Below are positions 61,001 through 64,000 of a stretch of DNA of 64,000 nt, in pieces. Position 1 is the first letter of the stretch. Each line of letters opens with the position of its first letter. A program made the position numbers and the translations under genes. The notes beneath the pieces were generated by a model. The model ran no database searches. It was not told the origin of the DNA and saw only the letters and a list, made by a program, of their open reading frames with translations. Source of the DNA: Chiua virens (lineage: Eukaryota; Basidiomycota; Agaricomycetes; Boletales; Boletaceae); contig JAHNUO010000005.1 of the NCBI GenBank assembly GCA_019787685.1, positions 806,001 to 870,000 of the forward strand. The letters are read 5' to 3'.

Positions 61001-61478
61001 CCTCTGTATCGAAATACTTGGCGTTTGGCAGTGATATTGACGAGTTGGAAATTGTTACTCGAATATTATGTTCACCGTGCACGGTCGTAGGCAACTGCGT
61101 CGGTTAGTCTGCACAGCCACCAGAATTTAGTCGAAGTGGCTGTTCCGATGTACTAAGTTTTACTATGTAGTAAGAGTCTTGGCCCAATATACTTCGAGAT
61201 CAGAAGGATTCGCCTCAAGACCGGTAAAATGGTCCAAATACTTGCACCGGTGTTCGGCCATCCCTGCCATCCTCGTGGGCTGTGCTGCCAGAAAAACATC
61301 TCGAAATGGTACATGGTGGCCTAGATTCCACGATCACTGATATGGATCTGCCTCGTGCACGATCGACTTGACAACCTTCGGGTTACAAAGTCTTGCATTG
61401 CCTATACCCTTTACCCTTTACCACGCATCCACCCCGTACACGCTTAGTATCCAAAAGATCTCATTTCCAGTAGCCGAA
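61001..61478. other. Intergenic / promoter of the kinase and GTPase genes
   Basis: About 480 bp between the divergent kinase start and GTPase A. A GTATAT-like run occurs but no defined element. Confidence 0.45.
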
Positions 61479-62209
61479 ATGGTTCAGGGGGAGGTACCAG
61501 TGAGTGACCATTCTCGTCGGCTGATAGGCTGCGCCAATGTCATCCCTGTTTACAGAAAGTCGAAATCGATGTCCTTTTTGTTGGGCAGACAGGCATCGGA
61601 AAAAGCACCATTGTCAACATGATCAGGCGCGTTACGGACAGCTCAAAGACAGCAGCCGAAGTGTCCAATGGTGTCACTCCGTGCACCAAACAAACAATTG
61701 CTTATCCTGTGGAGCTGGAAACCGGGTTGCATTGTCAACTTTGGGACACGCGAGGCCTCGATGAAGCTGTGGAGAGCCAAGACCGGGGGTTCATGGCCAA
61801 AATCGTGGACCGACTACGCCAGCTGGCGAAACAACAAGAGCGCGAGTTGAGAGAAACCATCCGGCACCGAACCAGAACGGCTACACCGATCCTTATGTGG
61901 TGCATTGACGCCACAAAACTTGAAGTTCCCTTCCATTGGCAGCAATTTCGCAAAGTATACGTGGAGTATTGCGACAGAAAGGCAATACCGGTGATCGTGA
62001 TCACTCGGATGGCCTCAGAAAGAATTGGGTGGGAGCCGGTGTGTAGAAGTCAGCTCCAGCAGTTGGACTTGGGACTCGGACCTGATACTTCGGATGTTCC
62101 CCTGCTGAGGGTGAGAACATTCCGGAACTCATTTTGCGCTGAGTACACAGAAGATTCCAACGCTCTGAGAGATCTCATTTGTCGACTCAGAAGGCCAGTC
62201 GATACTTGA
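61479..62209 (+). CDS. P-loop GTPase paralogue A (AIG1/IRG-like G domain)
   Basis: Two exons (61479-61499, 61556-62209), 224 residues in phase. MVQGEVPKVEIDVLFVGQTG contains G1 (GQTGIGKST), then switch-like NGVTPCTKQTIAY, G3 DTRGLDEAV and G4-like VIVITRM. C-terminal helices are Arg-rich (RQLAKQQERELRETIRHRTR). No membrane segment or signal peptide. Related to the large, poorly characterised fungal families of stand-alone AIG1/TRAFAC-like GTPases. The first exon has only 7 codons. Paralogue B is 355 bp downstream in the same orientation. Confidence 0.85.
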
Positions 62210-62564
62210 CAACCTTGATCAATAGGCTTCGAAAGCAGAATACATATCTAGCTTATACCTCCCCTCTTCTTACTTGCTGGCTGAGCGCTTAGTTAACCTA
62301 GTACGGAATCGCCATTTACCTACCGTTATTTAGATATCGTAGAACTTGGATTGGGGTTACCGTACCTTTCAAGTTGTAATCAAGATGAATCAGCTCAGGC
62401 GAGGCGCTCAGTGGCACGCATCGTGGTATGATTCCGAACACGGCGATGCCTAGTGGTCTGCCACGAGTACGGTGTTGTGCTGGACGTGTATCAAGTTACC
62501 CCCAGCTGCGATCCTCCATCTTGCCTCCCAGTTCCTGCCGGTGTTCGATTCCATTTGTAAGATA
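62210..62564. other. Spacer between the two GTPase paralogues
   Basis: 355 bp without gene-like features, probably terminator of A and promoter of B. Confidence 0.45.
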
Positions 62565-63250
62565 ATGCCGCCGAAAGTTTGTTGCATTCTTGTTCTTCAT
62601 CTATCATTCGTCGATCTAAACATGGTCAACGAATAGAATCCTGGACCCATTAGACACATTGCCGTCGTTGGCATTACTGGGGTTGGGAAGAGCACATTGG
62701 TGAATGTGCTCAGCGGAAGAAATTGCGCCAAGGTCACCAATGATGCCAACCCGTGCACCACCCGACCCCATCGCTATGACATAAAGGAGGAAGGATTCGA
62801 ATGTTCTTTATGGGACACGAGGGGCTTGAATGAAGCTTTGGAGAGAGATTCAATGGGTACCATTACTCGTTTCCTTCAGCTCCTCAGAGTGGTTCCCGAT
62901 GCAGAGCGCGAGCTCCGGACATTCCTGCGCGGAAAAAATCCCAAAATTAGCCTCATATTGTTCTGTATCCAAGCGGAGAAAGCTTCAAGTCGACGCGCAG
63001 TGGAAGGATTACGACAAGATATACGCTAAATTCTGCAAAAGGAGGGTCAGGGTCGCGGTGGTGGTGACACGGATGGATCAGAATATGAGGAAAACAGACT
63101 GGAGGAAGATGTGCGAGGATAAAGCGAGGAATGTAGTGGGTGAGTTTCTTGACTGCAAGGATGGTTGAAGCAGTCCCAGTCTTCGATCGACTCGAAGAAA
63201 CAAGAGACTACAAACACAAAATCCTGGGACTCATCTCGAATTTTTCGTGA
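62565..63250 (+). CDS. P-loop GTPase paralogue B; one-base frame break
   Basis: Begins MPPK (exon 1, 62565-62576) then NPGPIRHIAVVGITGVGKST, NDANPCTTRPHRYDI, WDTRGLNEALERD, and after the break DYDKIYAKFCKRRVRVAVVV, TRMDQNM. It is clearly homologous to paralogue A along its length (DTRGL, NPCTTRP, VVTRMD). Around the A run 62979-62981 the frame is one base too long: ILFCIQAEK and LQVDAQWKDYD are in different frames. A very short intron near 63136-63170 would lead to a C-terminus at 63250. The gene is either recently broken or the base call is wrong. Confidence 0.72.
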
Positions 63251-63964
63251 TAGGTTGCAACTCGACGGGTCACCTCAGTTTCCTTCGAGAGGGTCGTTGG
63301 CATATGCTAAGAACATGTTGCAATTCGGTCAGTTTATATTCTAGTAGCTTATAATTTTGTATACATTGTTATACGTTGTACCTAGTCTCCGTAGGCATAC
63401 CCTTAGGTAGATACTGTATACCCTTACTTATAAGGCGTTGTACGTTCCAGCGAGACATTTGGAGGAGTGACTGAGGAATTGCCGACGTGACCCGCCGCGC
63501 GCCACAATGCGCGCGGCTTGAATACTAACTACTATTACTACGTCAAATCACGGTGCATGGAGTCGCTGCTCCCTCGGGGTATCTCCGCCGGCCAAGGCTT
63601 CTAAGTACCCGAATAAAGGAATACTATTCTCCGGTCCGCCCGAAGAAAAGTGGAGAAAATCTACAAAACCTATTAATGCTAAATCACTGGCACGTCAACA
63701 AGGGCCGGTCGGTGACCTCGTGAACGATTTGTGGTGTAGTCCTGAAATCATAATCACATAGGTCCATCATGTGCACCGACATGCCTCCGTTGAGCTTGTC
63801 GGTATCGTTTTAAAATTGGACGTGGGAACCCTTCTGTGGGGGTCTTTGAGGTCCGTTAAAGCGAGATATGGCCGAAAGATGGCTGGTATACATAAGTATA
63901 CATCGATGTTCACCTTCGACCTCTGCATTTCCCTTCAGAATAGGTTATTCTTGCCAGTTGAGAC
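63251..63964. other. Intergenic, contains a short hairpin
   Basis: About 700 bp after GTPase B. The only clear structure is a GC-rich palindrome at 63494-63517. No gene is supported. Confidence 0.45.
63494..63517. repeat. Perfect GC-rich inverted repeat (9-bp stem, 6-nt loop)
   Basis: GCCGCGCGC, loop CACAAT, GCGCGCGGC. Strong stem-loop in DNA or RNA; could be a transcript terminator of GTPase B or chance GC content. No T-run follows. Confidence 0.6.
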
Positions 63965-64000
63965 GATGCTACTAGTAACATTGATTCTTGCTTCGCTCCT
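63965..64000 (+). CDS. Partial: possible start of a secreted protein
   Basis: ATG at 63965 gives MLLVTLILASLL, a hydrophobic signal-peptide-like start, cut by the window edge. Too short for an assignment. Confidence 0.25.

Noticed and set aside
1..64000. CRISPR array, operon or prokaryotic features
   Set aside because: No direct-repeat/spacer array; genes contain many spliceosomal introns and are monocistronic.

Overview
The window is nuclear DNA of a filamentous basidiomycete, most likely an Agaricomycete. The evidence is dense genes on both strands, introns mostly 45-65 bp with a CTGAC/CTAAC-type branch site, a secreted unspecific peroxygenase, a CYP63-like P450, a GH10 xylanase, a HEN1 methyltransferase and tandem P-loop GTPases. 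I see no rRNA, tRNA, CRISPR array or intact mobile element. The species cannot be named from the sequence.

Layout. 0.2-1.8 kb: secreted peroxygenase (-). 1.8-4.4 kb: gene-poor, with a PIF1/Helitron-type helicase relic. 4.4-13 kb: housekeeping block of IWS1 (-), F-box-like protein (+), PBP2/Ca3427-like protein (-), YIPF6-like protein (-) and proteasome ATPase RPT2 (+). 13.5-18.2 kb: telomerase reverse transcriptase (+). 18.7-21.5 kb: membrane-anchored metallophosphatase and an Ncp1-like coiled-coil protein. 21.5-25.4 kb: repeat-rich, relic-rich stretch around a small secreted Kre9/Knh1-like gene. 25.4-35.9 kb: glutathione peroxidase, CYP63-like P450, eIF5, DUF427 protein, GH10 xylanase and PEX11. 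36-48 kb: HD hydrolase, ZIP transporter, Nudix hydrolase, bHLH factor, TAN1, capping protein beta and PPIL3-type cyclophilin. 48-61 kb: divergent G-alpha, HEN1, V-ATPase subunit e, CYP51, mitochondrial RNB exonuclease, a lysine-rich nucleolar-type protein and an STK16/ENV7 kinase. 61.5-63.3 kb: two tandem GTPase paralogues. A new signal peptide begins at the right edge.

Most genes are single-copy housekeeping genes. They are not one pathway, but small themes recur: wood and alkane oxidation (peroxygenase, CYP63-like, GH10), peroxisome/redox (PEX11, GPX), gene expression (IWS1, eIF5, TAN1, HEN1, RNB nuclease) and membrane/ergosterol (CYP51, V-ATPase e, YIPF6). Several pairs are head-to-head with 85-165 bp between start codons and probably share promoters.

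The strongest unusual signals are: (1) single-base reading-frame breaks in at least eight otherwise well conserved genes, mostly at short homopolymers, which looks like residual consensus indels rather than eight pseudogenes; (2) four GC-AG introns; (3) several 10-27 nt microexons and three genes whose first coding exon is only the ATG; (4) a G-alpha protein whose catalytic switch-II glutamine is alanine; (5) relic copies of a xylanase exon and a Kre9-like gene side by side. I found no convincing wholly new multi-gene system.
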